Of a stretch of 64,000 bases of DNA, positions 9,801 through 20,627 are shown piece after piece. The stretch spans positions 1 through 64,000 of the forward strand of contig CBFFRP010000146.1 of the NCBI GenBank assembly GCA_965644295.1, written 5' to 3'. The translations under genes were made by a program, and so were the position numbers. The stretch's first letter is position 1. The number at the start of each line of letters is the position of its first letter. This stretch comes from Paraphysomonas bandaiensis. Lineage: Eukaryota > Chrysophyceae. A model generated the notes under the pieces. The model was not told where the DNA came from, searched no databases, and worked only from the letters and a program-made list of their open reading frames with translations.

Positions 9801-11560
9801 AACTAGATGGTGATGGTCGGGTCCGACGCAAACGGCTGCAGCGGAGACTGGCAAACGCGTCAGTTTTAGGAGAGATTAATATGGTTGAAGTACCGGATGC
9901 GCATAATATTGATCTTAACCATGCAGAGACAGAAGATATCAAGATACCAAATTCATATGCCGAGGCAGAGAGATCTCCACAGTATCAACAATGGAGAAAA
10001 GCTCGAATGGTGGAGAAGACATCATTGCTGAAAAGACGTGTCTTGAAGATCGTGAAAATTCCAAGCGGAGTGAAATTAGTTAGAGCGAAATATGTGCATA
10101 CGGTGAAGCGAGACATACTAGGGAATATAGTAAAGTACAAGGCTCGGCTAGTGGCATTAGGAAATCTCCAAGAGAAGAAGGAGGAGGAGCCGTCCACTTT
10201 CGCTCCAGTGGTTAAGGGTATAACCATTAGACTAGTGTTAGCGATTGCGTTTATGTTACAGATGCATGTGCATCAATTAGATGTATCATCCGCATTTTGC
10301 TATGCAGATCTGGAGGATGACGTGTATATGGCACCTCCACCAGATGAGGAATTACTAGCTGGATGGTGTTTTCAACTAATCAAGGCATTGTATGGACTGC
10401 GATCTTCACCGCGACAGTGGAATAAACATATTGACAAGTTTATTAAATCATTGCATTTTACTCCGTGTATTTTGGATACGTGTTTGTATATGCGATGGAG
10501 TAACGGAAAACTGCATTTATTATTGATATATGTTGATGATATCATAATTGCATCCGCTGATCTGACTTACTTGGAAAGCGTAAAGCGTAGGTTCTGTGAA
10601 ACATTCGAGATGCATGATCTGGGAGTGTGTAAGCGATTTCTGAACATCAGGATAACCAGAGGAGAAAATTGGTATATGTTAGATCAATCTGAGTATGCTA
10701 AGAATATTATCAAGAAATTCAGCTCAGTTATGGGAAAGAGTAGTAAGAATAAGGAGGCCCCACTACCTACTAATGTTCAGGATCTGTTGGCAGAGGAACG
10801 TGAACTTACGGAGGAGCAGAAGCAGTGGGTTGACTCATTTCCGTATCGGCAAATTATTGGAGCAGTGTTGTATCTAGCAATGCATACTAGACCTGATCTG
10901 GCTTATGCAGTGGGGTTATTGTCTCGATTTAGTAGTTGTCCGACATATGCATCGTGCAAACTGGCGATTCACTTATTGAAATATTTGCGTGGAACAATTG
11001 ATGAGGGCATCAGATTCAGTGGGAGTGAGTTCGACTTACATGTGTTCAGTGATTCAGATTGGGCTGGTGATAGACTGACTCGGCGATCGACAACAGGATA
11101 CATTGTGTTCTTATGTGCAGGCGCATTGGCCTGGCAGTCTAAACTACAGACAACAGTTGCAACTTCGAGCATGGAATCTGAATATATGGCGGAGTATGCG
11201 GCTATGCAAGAACTGGTGTGGCTTCGGGGGGTGTTCAAGGAGCTCGGGCTCTTAGTTGCGAAGCCGACTCCATTCTTTATGGATAGCAAGAGTGCGAAAG
11301 ATCTCTCCGAGAATCCTGTGTATCATAAGAGGTCGAAGCATATAGACATCAAGTATCACTGGGTGAGAGAGCATGTAAATGGAAAATTTCCTACGGCAAA
11401 GTTGATTCATGTGTCGACGGATGATATGGCGGCTGATATTTTCACGAAGGCATTGTCAACGAAACTTTTCAGTCGTCATGAGAAAACTATTACCGGGGTT
11501 AAGAGAAGTGTGTCAACCAGAGTTGAGGAGCAGCAGAAGAAGCGACCCCGAAGAGGTTAA
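6848..11560 (+). CDS. gag-pol: Copia gag-pol polyprotein
   Basis: A single 1,570-aa frame encodes the retrotransposon polyprotein. Gag occupies about residues 1-280. A CCHC zinc knuckle, CRNCKSKEHLAIDC, lies near 289-302. The protease motif near 383 reads DTCCSS, with Cys where aspartic proteases have Gly (DTG/DSG). Integrase shows the HHCC zinc module (HRRAGH near 518, CDVCARAK near 558), then Asp residues in SADIAVY and HADGAGE and Glu in TDSPEMNAIEE (about 585, 651, 688). Reverse transcriptase has HQLDVSSAF near 1142 and YVDDI near 1227. RNase H shows SDSDWAGD, SSMESEY and MDSKSAKDL (1402-1480). No frameshift separates gag and pol. The start ATG lies within the LTR, and the frame runs through the LTR/PBS junction. 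Stop is TAA. Confidence 0.97.
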   Translation: MSISQHGSERGGEKEDRGVVPQFNETNVEQWIEDFETFLMRKEQSEVAVELPPKESDFGEQPLTLMEEKAYRQAVKRYWKANAIAYSYCRDAVQHSPKALRKFHLTHKAFKAEGSGVNRFKTHVMIDELKKCFAGGKQNRISDLLTQYGSFRMRPEETAKDYVLRFELLLKELQEQQQDISEVSKTSRLREGLLNEEYAQLRVGLYLMDDDVNYVTVSRKIEGYDDTMAGKEALEKKRKRVEELNLIDSKKRYRRERDHRKKNNGKKKPMKKDTEITGQRPGSAEYTGCRNCKSKEHLAIDCPASKKKYSQSKSKAVRFQDGRKPDKRLLTVENIRRGEPADLSDEDEANMIEQQEEYHLSCNVYETNICSSVHEDIHYTYIDTCCSSSMFLINDVNILDSHMHTSKVINGSKKGSEICVTSVGSRGAWKNIEVSSQINRCLCSGRKLNDMGYRFTVWYGIQIYDRNTDELVLEGPMKNGMTAVPTQQLLELPDVSTSSDSEVNLSDRTGEDELELLHRRAGHFNKHALVEAHKRMLIIGTGLKRKHLSKRVSKEQCLCDVCARAKITRVSFRTKDEDSVRPNFSADIAVYLNCPARGGEIYVLKLTHHASRMFWSEGLVHRTGSSVLQVFKKIFEGDVKRYKLEMHHYHADGAGELICDELRQYLRSQGCYQHTWSSTDSPEMNAIEERKFRTCGEMTLAMLIQSGLPSQFWLDAYMAARYILIRLPTKTAKGYMSPLEFLTGEAPNLKYLRVWGCRAYVLTTKADRRKDWDDKALIGYLIGYSDEKVGYDVYLPATDRVVTSVHVLTDESIPSRSESYFAEIDALRVKEAERPKIVSDYAGLEGTYHIDDEDGLLYKTTRVVERKGVIVAYRSLVTAGRKHIEHRVPIHVEDVVRMTAETPGNTGYIGKGDALSTMPARVLDQGRPGGLQESPDPTCQETAVRLQTSEDYESGVVSGAPPTTHDVRAQDEQGTGSYIPRRPIELDGDGRVRRKRLQRRLANASVLGEINMVEVPDAHNIDLNHAETEDIKIPNSYAEAERSPQYQQWRKARMVEKTSLLKRRVLKIVKIPSGVKLVRAKYVHTVKRDILGNIVKYKARLVALGNLQEKKEEEPSTFAPVVKGITIRLVLAIAFMLQMHVHQLDVSSAFCYADLEDDVYMAPPPDEELLAGWCFQLIKALYGLRSSPRQWNKHIDKFIKSLHFTPCILDTCLYMRWSNGKLHLLLIYVDDIIIASADLTYLESVKRRFCETFEMHDLGVCKRFLNIRITRGENWYMLDQSEYAKNIIKKFSSVMGKSSKNKEAPLPTNVQDLLAEERELTEEQKQWVDSFPYRQIIGAVLYLAMHTRPDLAYAVGLLSRFSSCPTYASCKLAIHLLKYLRGTIDEGIRFSGSEFDLHVFSDSDWAGDRLTRRSTTGYIVFLCAGALAWQSKLQTTVATSSMESEYMAEYAAMQELVWLRGVFKELGLLVAKPTPFFMDSKSAKDLSENPVYHKRSKHIDIKYHWVREHVNGKFPTAKLIHVSTDDMAADIFTKALSTKLFSRHEKTITGVKRSVSTRVEEQQKKRPRRG
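6865..6880 (+). other. Primer-binding site, initiator-Met-like
   Basis: TGGTAGCGAGCGAGGA begins exactly at the first base after the 5' LTR. TGG is complementary to the CCA tail of a tRNA, and TGGTAGCG resembles the initiator-methionine PBS used by yeast Ty1. The same 16 bases follow the LTR of the rearranged copy at 59.7 kb. Unusually the PBS is also coding sequence of gag. Confidence 0.75.
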
Positions 11561-11723
11561 AGGTGTGTTTTAGTGGGTGAGAATCCCACATAACTATATA
11601 TCTAGTTGACTGCTAGTTATATATGTATCTTGATAAGATTTCACATCTATTTTACCTATGAGACTAGTTTATAGCATGAAGATCACTGTACTCATTGTTG
11701 TTTCGTATCACTGCATTCTACAT

Positions 11724-11733
11724 TGAGTGGGAG
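11724..11733 (+). other. Polypurine tract
   Basis: GAGTGGGAG-like purine run lies immediately before the 3' LTR, the expected plus-strand primer site for reverse transcription. Confidence 0.7.
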
Positions 11734-12026
11734 TATTAGAATATGGACTGTATCCTAGTATATTCAATGTGGTACTTGAAGACAATGTACGAGAATACAG
11801 TGAAGTATGGTGATGTGTAGATGCTGTTATGATATTGAGAAAACTGAAATAGTTTGCTCTTTCAAGATATGTTTAGTAGCGAAAGGTCTACAGAAGTAGT
11901 GATTTATGCATGGCACAAAACGAGCTTGTGTTGTTTAACACAATTTGTGTAAACGATATTAATAAATCTATCTAGTCTAACAACTTAATCTCTCTTTGAT
12001 CTAAGTAAAATGAGCATTTCCCAACA
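11734..12026 (+). repeat. Copia 3' LTR
   Basis: Identical by eye to the 5' LTR, and followed directly by the right copy of the AAAAT duplication. Because the LTR ends with an ATG and five more codons, transcripts started in this LTR would carry a start codon into the flanking host DNA. Confidence 0.97.
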
Positions 12027-12031
12027 AAAAT
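12027..12031. repeat. Right target-site duplication
   Basis: AAAAT, matching 6567-6571 on the other side of the copia element. Confidence 0.9.
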
Positions 12032-12246
12032 AAACAGTAGTAGTATATTAAAAATGAAAAACTGATACATGTAGATGTGTGGTGCTTATTTATAGATAAT
12101 ACGACGGAAAACATGAGATGTGAGGACTTGCTCGCATTGCATTACACTAGTCGACGAATAATACATTATTTTATGTTCTAGATACACTATATTCAATGAA
12201 CACTTCTCCAGACACTATTTAAAAGGCATCTATGTATGCAAAAAGT

Positions 12247-15200
12247 CTATCCAAAAAATGAAAATATATTACGAGACTTCGAGTTCCTGCTATCATCATC
12301 TCTATACACCATCAATACTTCATGGCTGTAGTAAATATCTTCGTACTGTCCTCGACCTAGTAAAGATTTTATTATTCTCTGGTCGCGATCAAACAAACTT
12401 TCCCGTCGTGGATCAAATGACATGAACTGCGACGTGCTATACTTGATACTATCCCATTGGAATATTACTCCGCCTAGAGTCAGCGTGTTCACACTGAACG
12501 CTGCAGAGTCGATAAGTGAGGAATGAGGATTCCGCGCATGTTCATTGGATAACTCCTCTGCTGTCAGTGACAGCTGTTCAGGACTTCCTTCAAACGGAAC
12601 GAAACCCCATGCATATGCGGGCTATTCAAGGAAATGTGAGATCAGTACCAGGGAATACATTGCCGGATAATACCTTTGTGTTACCCAGGATCTTCTCAAA
12701 TATCTTCGTCATCCATGTCTACAACAAATACATTAAATATCACTAAGTATTGATCGGCACACGCACCGAGTAGTAGCCATAATTATTCGTTTCAGTAATC
12801 ATTATCCAGTCACATTCATCCTGACAAAAAGATTAAGTAAGCACATACTGCAACAATAACATCATGCCTTTGATTTAAAGTAATACAGAAACTGATCAAT
12901 ATCATCCTCACTGTCCAACTCTCTCCTATTCGAATTATAAAACGGATCGTAGAATAACGATACTTTAGCTCCATCAGACTTCCTTTGGCTGGTTAAGTTA
13001 ACTATGCCTCGTAGTACTTCTGTATACTGGGATGACGCTGTATGTGGGCGAAGGATGTACAGGTTAAGATAGAAACTCTGTTGGAGTGGAGACAATGAAT
13101 ACTGCTGCAGCATATCTACTATAAATTTTTCGAGGACTTGCTCATAGCCTACAACAACAATCACAAAATTGCATAATCAAAGCCAGTATATACCCCTTGC
13201 TGTGCGTAGACCAATACACACGGACTGACGACTTCGTTTCCCAGATATAACGTACTGCGTATCACTTACACGCATCCCTTGAGTACTTCTTGAATCTAAA
13301 TTCTGATAGACACCTGCGCGCTGTGTCAGAACAAATAACAACCAATAATAAAATATATACCGGACAGTATACTGTCAAGTTCCATAGCTCTCGCCGCATA
13401 CGTATGATATTTTGTAACAGCTCTCCGCAGTTTATTTGCTAAAAGATATCTTTTGTTCTCATTCGTCAGATAATTCCTTATGACGGAAGCTGATTCTGTC
13501 ATTCAGATTTTCAATGTGGTATTGACTAAAAAATACTTTGTACAATACCTGTGAGTGTTGAATATGTGGGCAGAATGCTTTGAAAGACTTCAGCGTTTCC
13601 TAACAAACCTGAAACATGGTTTAACAATTCGAAGCGAAATTTGATACCCACACCATTGGTTATGACAAGCGTGTTACATGCAAGAGCGTCGAGAAGGCCA
13701 GAAGTCACTCCAAGACTAACACTTTTTCCCGAGAGTATTTCAACAACCAATTTTGTAGACCGATATATCTACATATATTTAGAGGCAATAATATGAGAAA
13801 AATATCCCATACCTTAGGTATGTCTTCTGTCGTAATAGTCTTCGCCACAGCATTAGAACCAGCATGGGCAGGCTGCAGGGGCTGGAATCAAAATTACCAA
13901 ACTGCTTGTAATCAGTGCCAATGTATACGTACCATCCATTTATTTCTTGCCACGATAGCACCCTTGTAATTATCCACTAGTATTTGAGAATGAGTTGAAT
14001 TTTCTCTCTCACTTTTGTGCCATTGTTCTGCAAACATGGTTATAAACAACTTAAACGACTTCAACCACTACCAATAAAAATGTAGTCAGCTGAAAACGTA
14101 TCCGAAGGGGCATTTGGAGTAAATCGTGTTCTTTCTGTAGCATGCCGAAATAGACGTACTGCAAAACGCACTGTAAATTAAGCAAGGGAAACTATTTAAC
14201 ATAGGCACCTATTACAGGGCTGCGTCTCTGTGCGTATTGAAGCAATGGGGGGCATCGAATACCACAGAACATAGGAAAATCTGTATGGTTTGTTTGTCAC
14301 ATCGGCCATCCAGATAGGTCAACAAAAAATACCTTTAAAAGATTGTAGATACTTAACAGCTCCAAGAGATGGGGCCAGTACAATATCATAATTGCCAATA
14401 TATTTCCGAGATAGCCACCTGTCCAAATTATTTCTGATCCATGCAATTGCTATCAACGACGGCTGGGCATGCTGAACCTACACAGCGCATATAACGCACA
14501 CACCGAAACACGATATGAAAATAACCTTATATATTTCATAAGCGTCCACAAAAGAGATCAGATAGTCTACATCTCGAAGATCATACCAGTCCGACCCCTT
14601 TTTAAATTCAATGGTTACTTAAAAAGATATGCAGCACGATTTCGTACCTTATATAGATACTTGACATAAACATTGAATCTAGTCGCAAGGCGTCGAGAAA
14701 GAGCCACAGCGGCAGTAGTATCAGAGGACAGAAGCGACTTGTCGTTCCGTGGAAGAGCGAATGCGATAACCTTGATCTTCTGGCTGTGAGGAGTGTACAT
14801 CACCATACTGGGAAGTGTGAGCTTTACGTCGTAGTCTTTGTACGGGGATTGATACTTGTCTAATACACTACTACGAAGAGAATCTACAAGCTCTGGGTGA
14901 TAATGAGAAAGATCATTCCGAGTTTCATTCCTTGAGCCGATAACAAAGTTTGACGCCTAATGAAGCACCTAATTTACGGGTAACTTGTAACATGATTTTT
15001 TCTCACCTTTACAGTCACACTCTTGTAATGATACACGAATGCATAGCGGCATATTTTTGGAAATAAGTCATTTTTTATCATCCTCAACATTAGACTGTCT
15101 TCTTGAGCAACCTGAATAATATATAATTAATGACACAAGTAGAGCGCAATCTCATTACGGACCATAATGTCACCAGGATCGAACAGGTTTTCTTCATCAT

Positions 15201-16343
15201 AAGCAGACGGAGAAATTAACTCCATATTCACTGCGAAAAAAAAACCGTTGAACTTTACAGAGTTCCTCCACATAGATTTGATTAAAGGCCGCCTCCCAGC
15301 TATAAATTACTAATAAATAATATATCCAGCAAACTTTTATGGACTAACCTGTGGATGCACGCAAACCAGTTAAAATATTTTGTACAATTTGAAAGTTCGC
15401 GGCGTTATTGACAAACTGCATCTGACGTGGATTGAGGCTATAAGATAGTGCGATACTCTATGCCAATGTAGACACTATTAATGGAGACTTGAGAAGGCCA
15501 CAAATATATACCTGCGTGGGATTATGACCTGCCCCCCTCTTTGTTGTTAGAGGTACTACTAGCGGTTCGTACAACAGACTCTGCCTAGTGATATCAATCG
15601 TGCCGTGAGGTACCAGTACATCGTTGTTAGAAAACACGACGTAGCGATATCGTAATAGCTTTGCAATCCTATATAGACGCGTTAACCACATATTTATACG
15701 GATGAGAGTTTACCTGTAGCCAATATTCCATGAGTGCGTTAAGCCCTGGGCAGTGTCCTTGCTAACCACAGAAAACCCCTGGACATCCTTTTACTAGATC
15801 ATATGTGCATCAAAAATAACATACTTTTTTCATAAGATAGCCAGGTGTTCCATCAACAGAGTGGTCATCCACAACAAGAATGTCAAAGGAGTCTGGAGCA
15901 TGTTTCAGGGTCTGCAGCGATTGTGCTGTCATGTCCAGATGATTGCAGGTGGTGAACACTAGGAGTGTGTCACTGTGCTTATTCTTTTCTCTATCTAAAG
16001 TTTGGCACACAGTAGAACACTGGGTTGAGGACCCATCACTAAAAGAAAATCCGGATTCTCCCGTATATAAATTGGATATATCTGCAATGGGGTAATCAGT
16101 GAGAAGTTGCTGTTCTTGGTCTCCAAACACATCACATTGGGCTAAATTACATCGAATTAATGCACCATTTACTTCCATGACATACACCAAATGCTCGTGA
16201 TCCACATATATTCCATGCTGACTACGTAACATGTCACGATTAAACAACGAGTCGAAGTAGGCTTGATTGGATGCAGAGCCAAAATGTCCAATCAGAGAGC
16301 TTGCCACTAATATACTTGCCAACACACGAGTCAACTGCCACAT
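12247..16343 (-). CDS. Multidomain glycosyltransferase (GT2 plus GT-B-like), 20 exons
   Basis: Twenty exons can be joined on the minus strand: 16343-15825, 15778-15714, 15668-15512, 15457-15349, 15230-15163, 15111-15007, 14956-14648, 14597-14526, 14477-14333, 14280-14209, 14170-14072, 14027-13933, 13872-13813, 13768-13549, 13495-13361, 13313-13194, 13148-12868, 12820-12767, 12718-12674 and 12621-12247. They give about 1,034 aa with phase kept at every junction. The N-terminus is a signal sequence. Residues about 125-340 are a GT-A family 2 domain with DILVVDDHSVDGT, then QGLTHSWNIGYR and FSNNDVLVP. A middle segment (about 345-720) looks like a GT-B domain, with the RFTPNAPSDTF step and LGVTSGLLDALACNTLVIT. 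The C-terminal part (about 750-1034) begins SVCIGLRTARG, resembling a further GT-A-like module. Intron 17 appears to be GC-AG. Likely acts in the secretory pathway; the sugar is unknown. Confidence 0.82.
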
Positions 16344-17155
16344 ATTGAGACCAGATAGGAGTGCTTAAATACGAATGATATGTAAATACATGTGCATTAG
16401 TGAGGAGTGATGGAACGATCAGCTGGTTGTTGATTAGCAGTTAATAGTATGGTACAGAGAGTGTGTAGTGATGTCCCTCTGCAACACTGTCCTGAACTAA
16501 CATGGCAGGTGCAACATAGGGGAGTTAAAGAGTATGTATGTAAGGAGCAGATGAGATGGATAATATCAAGAAGTCTATTCTATTAATATTATTGCAAGCA
16601 TATCATGCATACCATACCATACCATACCATACAGTTATAATGCTGCATACAACATGTGTACACTACACTACACTGCACTACACTGCACTACACTCCATGC
16701 TACGGTGGACCCCCGCTATTCACCATATGTATGTATCTGTTTATTTCTGTACCTCACTACCATATATGCAGTCACTAGGTACACTATGGGACAGTATGGA
16801 CTGAGTCAAAAAAAGAAGAAGCCAAGCAACTCAGAAGCGAAGAATATTTTGCTCTATCATTCTTCTGTGCGTAGGGATCTATACATACATCTACATTACG
16901 CTGCCCGCCTGTGTCTCTTCAGATATGTATACGTATATATGTATATGTCCCGTCCATATTCAAGAAGATAGGAGCTATAAACTAACTACACAGACACTAA
17001 CATACTTACTGAACACTATAAGCTATAACTTATGGTCAATCTCATCTAGACGTTGCTATCTGACCCCCTCCATACATCTGAAGCCTTCTCTCATCACTTG
17101 CTTAGATATCAATCTTTAAATATCGAAACTCCAAGAGATTATTAAACAGAACCAT
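16344..17155. other. Divergent promoter region with simple repeats
   Basis: The spacer separates the glycosyltransferase (-) from the ankyrin gene (+). Only repeat-derived open frames are present. TA-rich words near 16925-16945 could be a TATA-like element. Confidence 0.45.
16606..16700. repeat. Short tandem repeats (CATAC)n and (ACTACACTGC)n
   Basis: About five copies of a CATAC unit (16607-16632) are followed by CACTACACTGC-type decamers (16661-16695), an unstable simple-sequence block between divergent genes. Confidence 0.7.
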
Positions 17156-19123
17156 ATGGACGAAGAAACGAGGAGCTCTTGCTTTTTCTATAACATCTTA
17201 CGAGAGGCAGCGTCCTCTGAGCTCTCTGATCTTAAAGCCACGAAACTAAAAGTATTGGGATTTGCTATATCTACAGTTGGAGTGTATCACTCCATTCATC
17301 GTCAAAGATATGATGATGTTATAAACCATGCTCTACGTGAACTAATAGAGTCTTTCACTGAACGCAGTGAAGAGGATGTCAATTGGCTACCTCTTCATTG
17401 GGCTGCTGCATGTAATATAATTTCACCAGAAGACATCGATTTGTTACTTGTAGATGATCCAAATTCTGTCAGAAATCTCTGTGTTGGCAGAAATCGATGC
17501 AACTTACTTCCAATTCACCTCTTGGCTGCGACGGCAAGACCTAGTATTGAGATCGCGGAGAAACTGGTAGCGGCATATCCCTTCTCTGCGATGCAGTGGA
17601 GTGGGGACGGATTCCTTCCACTACATTTTGCGGCACGATATAGCACATCCGTACCGTTTGTTCAGTTTTTAATACAGAACAACGAACGAGCTATCACTCA
17701 GCGTACACAACGCTGTGGAACTTGTCTCCATTTGGCCGTAAAAAACAATTGCCGTGCAGTGTTGCAATGTATTCTGCACACATACCCTGATGCCGTCAAT
17801 GAACCACTGAAAGCGGATATGGTGAATGGGGCAGGGTTACGCGACACGCCATTTCACTTGGCGATTAAGCACTGCAATTTATTTGCAGTGGAAGAGATGC
17901 TGAAGGTATCACCTGGTCTAACCCGTCAGGTGCATGAGGGAAGCCAGGAATATCCTCTTCACTACGCTGCCCGTTGTTCGTCTAGAGCAATTGTGATGGC
18001 TTTGTTGGTGGCGGATGGGGAGGTAATGCGTATTCCGTCTGGAGTACTGCATGTACATCCACTTCACTGTGCTGTGGCCAATTGGGATGTGACTGTACTT
18101 GAATGCATCTTGGACACTCTTCCACCTGCTTTCGAAGAGGACAAAGATAATGAGACAGCAGGAGCAGAAGAGTTTACAGACCCACTTTTGGACGCACGTG
18201 GTCAGCATCCGATTCACACCTTAGTCAGGAGTGAGCACCTCAATACCACACGACTTCACCTTTTTCTTAAAAAGTTTCCTCGTGCATTGTGCAAGGCAGA
18301 TAGAGATGGTAACCTTCCACTTCATTCCTTTTTCGAGGCCTCTCGACTTGCAGAATTTAACGCATTTCCTCACACCTCTGAAAAAGGGCCTGCTAGTATG
18401 CAACCACATACGGAGGTCCCCCCGTGGACGATACGAGGTGACGAGTTCACTGACATTGGCAAACAGAGATTTGCTGCCTTCGAGCTCATCTTGCGTTTGT
18501 ACCCCGCGGCTACAGCGGTGCGAAACAACCGAAATGAGCTACCACTGCACCGTTTCTGCTTTGCTGCCGACTCTGCTTTGGGCTTTAGTAATGCAGCTGG
18601 ATCCAGTAGTCCAGCCAGGCGGAAAAGTATATCCCAAGGAGCCGTTGTTGAAATGATGCGTTTGGTATTGACTCAGACGAAACTTCACTGTGATAATACC
18701 GCATTCGCATCTAACAATGTCGACAATGAGAATGCTTATGAACTCCTTACCCGGCATGAAAGTCTATACACCAGTATAAATGATGGTGACATGGCTATTT
18801 CCAGTACCGTTAGTGGGGATTGTAACTGTTGCCCTCCTGGTGGAGAAGGGCATCAAATGTGTACACGTAACACTCTTAAGCGACTCTTGCTGATGGCGTA
18901 TCCTGGGTTCGATGAGCAGCTTCTACGAAATTTGAACTATAGGGCTCGAAGAATGGCTCTCTTCCTTGGGTTTTGTGCTGTAAGGATGTATTTGCATTGT
19001 TACACCTGATCTAATTTTCTTCTCATTTAGGGTACCCTAAATTCGAAGCGAGTGAATATTTTCGCCCGCCTCAGAAAGGTCAGTGAAGGAGAAATATTTG
19101 CCACGGTAGTTTCTTACCTCTAG
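17156..19123 (+). CDS. Ankyrin-repeat protein of the LPLH type
   Basis: Exons 17156-18979 and 19031-19123, separated by a 51-bp intron, give 638 aa. At least ten ankyrin-like repeats start with LPLH, LPIH, CLHL, PFHL, YPLH or HPLH cores, near residues 78, 118, 151, 191, 232, 266, 301, 351, 387 and 462. The spliced tail reads ALFLGFCAGTLNSKRVNIFA then RLRK...IFATVVSYL, a conserved C-terminal cap seen in many large stramenopile ankyrin proteins. Reading through the intron would instead end after 617 codons in a nonsense tail. There is no signal peptide or membrane segment, so it is probably a cytosolic or nuclear scaffold. Partner and process are unknown. Confidence 0.88.
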
Positions 19124-19476
19124 CTCTATGTTCTCGGCTGGGTATCGAAAAAAATGAATGGACGATATGCCACCTCTGAGGTGGTAGTTGGTGCTATTAG
19201 ACTGTCGTGCCATTTTTGTACACAATGTATTATTTTCCCACTTTGCCCCGTTACCTATGTATTGAATCAATAAAAATATTGTCTCATCTATTATCATATC
19301 TTCATGTTTTCGATAATTTAATAAGTGCGTATCGTTTATATTTTTATTAAAAATACTTCTTTAGGATGATCTATTGACCTTTGCGTAATTATAGGACATA
19401 TATATCGACAAAATTTCTTAATATACAATATGAAACACCTATTGCAATGGCACATGATCACTATTACATTTACAGA
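19124..19476. other. Convergent 3' spacer
   Basis: AT-rich sequence between the ankyrin gene (+) and the first sulfotransferase (-). AATAAA lies at about 19269. No gene is seen. Confidence 0.5.
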
Positions 19477-20412
19477 CTAGCATTGTGAACAGCAATGCGG
19501 TTTTTTGGGTGCCTCCACGCATTTGTCGGCATTATATAATTCTAAAAAGTTAGGCTGCATTGTATCCTTCACCATATTACATACTTCTTCGAAATTTTCA
19601 ATGGAATCACATAGCATATGTGGCGAGGCTTTCTGAAGACTGGTGGGACGTTCAGCTCTTTCCGTGATGTCAATAGACAGAAACGGTCCAACTCTAGTTT
19701 TCAATACTTCAGACACATTAGAAGTCATATCCTCATAACTAACTACGAGAAACTTGGAAGGATATTTTTTACTCAACTCAATATTGCTGCCATGCTTTCG
19801 GAAATAATACATGGCCAAATCTCTAAGAATTTGTGGCTTCACGAAGCATTTATGTTCCTTAAATTTTCTGATTTCATCTTGAGATTCGTTCTTTTCAACT
19901 TTAATTCTTAGAGCAAACTGTCCCAATCCACAATACTTTCTTCGATATGTTGCAACGCTCTGTTTGAATATATTTCTTTCAAGTATAATAAATTTTGTAT
20001 CTTTAAACCTATGAGATTGTATTATTTTTTTCAGATGTGTCCCATCAAGACGCGCTTTTAATCCGAAAACTCTTTCTGATCCACTGCATTTATCAATATG
20101 TTCCCAACTATCAACATACGGTGCAATTGCTTCTCTATATTGTCTGAAACTAACGTGATTTTCTATATGTAATAATTTATGTAATATATCTTCTGTTTGT
20201 TTTCCAGTATTACTCAATGGTTCATACCCTACCACACATACACTCTTGAACTGTGATAAGATCTCTATTAGGAAGGAACTGCCCTGTGAGCCTTGAAATA
20301 ATACTATGAAATTAGAGTATACAGGACTGCTTGTTGAGTATATGGAACACAGGAATACAGTGAGTAATTGAAATAGGAAGATGAAGTTCATCAGAGAGAC
20401 GATTAGAGGCAA
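19477..20412 (-). CDS. Secretory-pathway sulfotransferase
   Basis: A single exon of 311 aa on the minus strand. An N-terminal hydrophobic stretch (FIFLFQLLTVFLCSIY) is a signal peptide or type II anchor. IVLFQGSQGSSFLIEIL has the layout of the 5'-phosphosulfate loop of PAPS-dependent sulfotransferases, with Gln-Gly-Ser in place of the commoner Arg-(S/T)-Gly-Ser. FIILERNIFKQSVATYRR matches the 3'-phosphate-binding segment (Arg and Ser). FLVVSYEDM is the conserved 'yEdL' step. The enzyme should move sulfate from PAPS to a glycan or protein in the Golgi. The C-terminus is Cys-rich (PHCCSQC). A (CATA)n array begins 125 bp upstream of the ATG. Acceptor unknown. Confidence 0.8.
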   Translation of the reverse strand: MPLIVSLMNFIFLFQLLTVFLCSIYSTSSPVYSNFIVLFQGSQGSSFLIEILSQFKSVCVVGYEPLSNTGKQTEDILHKLLHIENHVSFRQYREAIAPYVDSWEHIDKCSGSERVFGLKARLDGTHLKKIIQSHRFKDTKFIILERNIFKQSVATYRRKYCGLGQFALRIKVEKNESQDEIRKFKEHKCFVKPQILRDLAMYYFRKHGSNIELSKKYPSKFLVVSYEDMTSNVSEVLKTRVGPFLSIDITERAERPTSLQKASPHMLCDSIENFEEVCNMVKDTMQPNFLELYNADKCVEAPKKPHCCSQC

Positions 20413-20536
20413 TCAGTCACCTCTTTCTCTAATATTATTATGCTGCAGTGAGTTTATTGTTTAAGGTGTTTACATCCAACTGCTACATATACCTGTTGTA
20501 TCTATATACTGATGTACTGTACCTACCTACGTACCT

Positions 20537-20596
20537 ACATACATACATACATATACATACATACATACATACATACATACATACATACATACATAC

Positions 20597-20627
<31 letters not shown>

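Larger units (their letters stand above)
6572..12026 (+). mobile_element. Intact Ty1/copia LTR retrotransposon
   Basis: A 5,455-bp element is bounded by two 293-bp direct LTRs with no difference that I can see. It is flanked by a perfect 5-bp target duplication, AAAAT (6567-6571 and 12027-12031). Internal order is PBS, a single gag-pol reading frame of 1,570 codons, polypurine tract, 3' LTR. Protein order is gag, zinc knuckle, protease, integrase, reverse transcriptase, RNase H, which is diagnostic of Ty1/copia. LTRs begin TATTAG and end AACA instead of the usual TG...CA at the 5' edge. Identical LTRs and an uninterrupted frame indicate a recent insertion and a potentially active element. It sits about 220 bp downstream of the minus-strand glycosyltransferase gene and does not disrupt a recognisable gene. 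Confidence 0.97.

Noticed and set aside
18231-18656. 141-codon plus-strand frame within the ankyrin gene
   Set aside because: Out-of-frame shadow of the ankyrin coding sequence.
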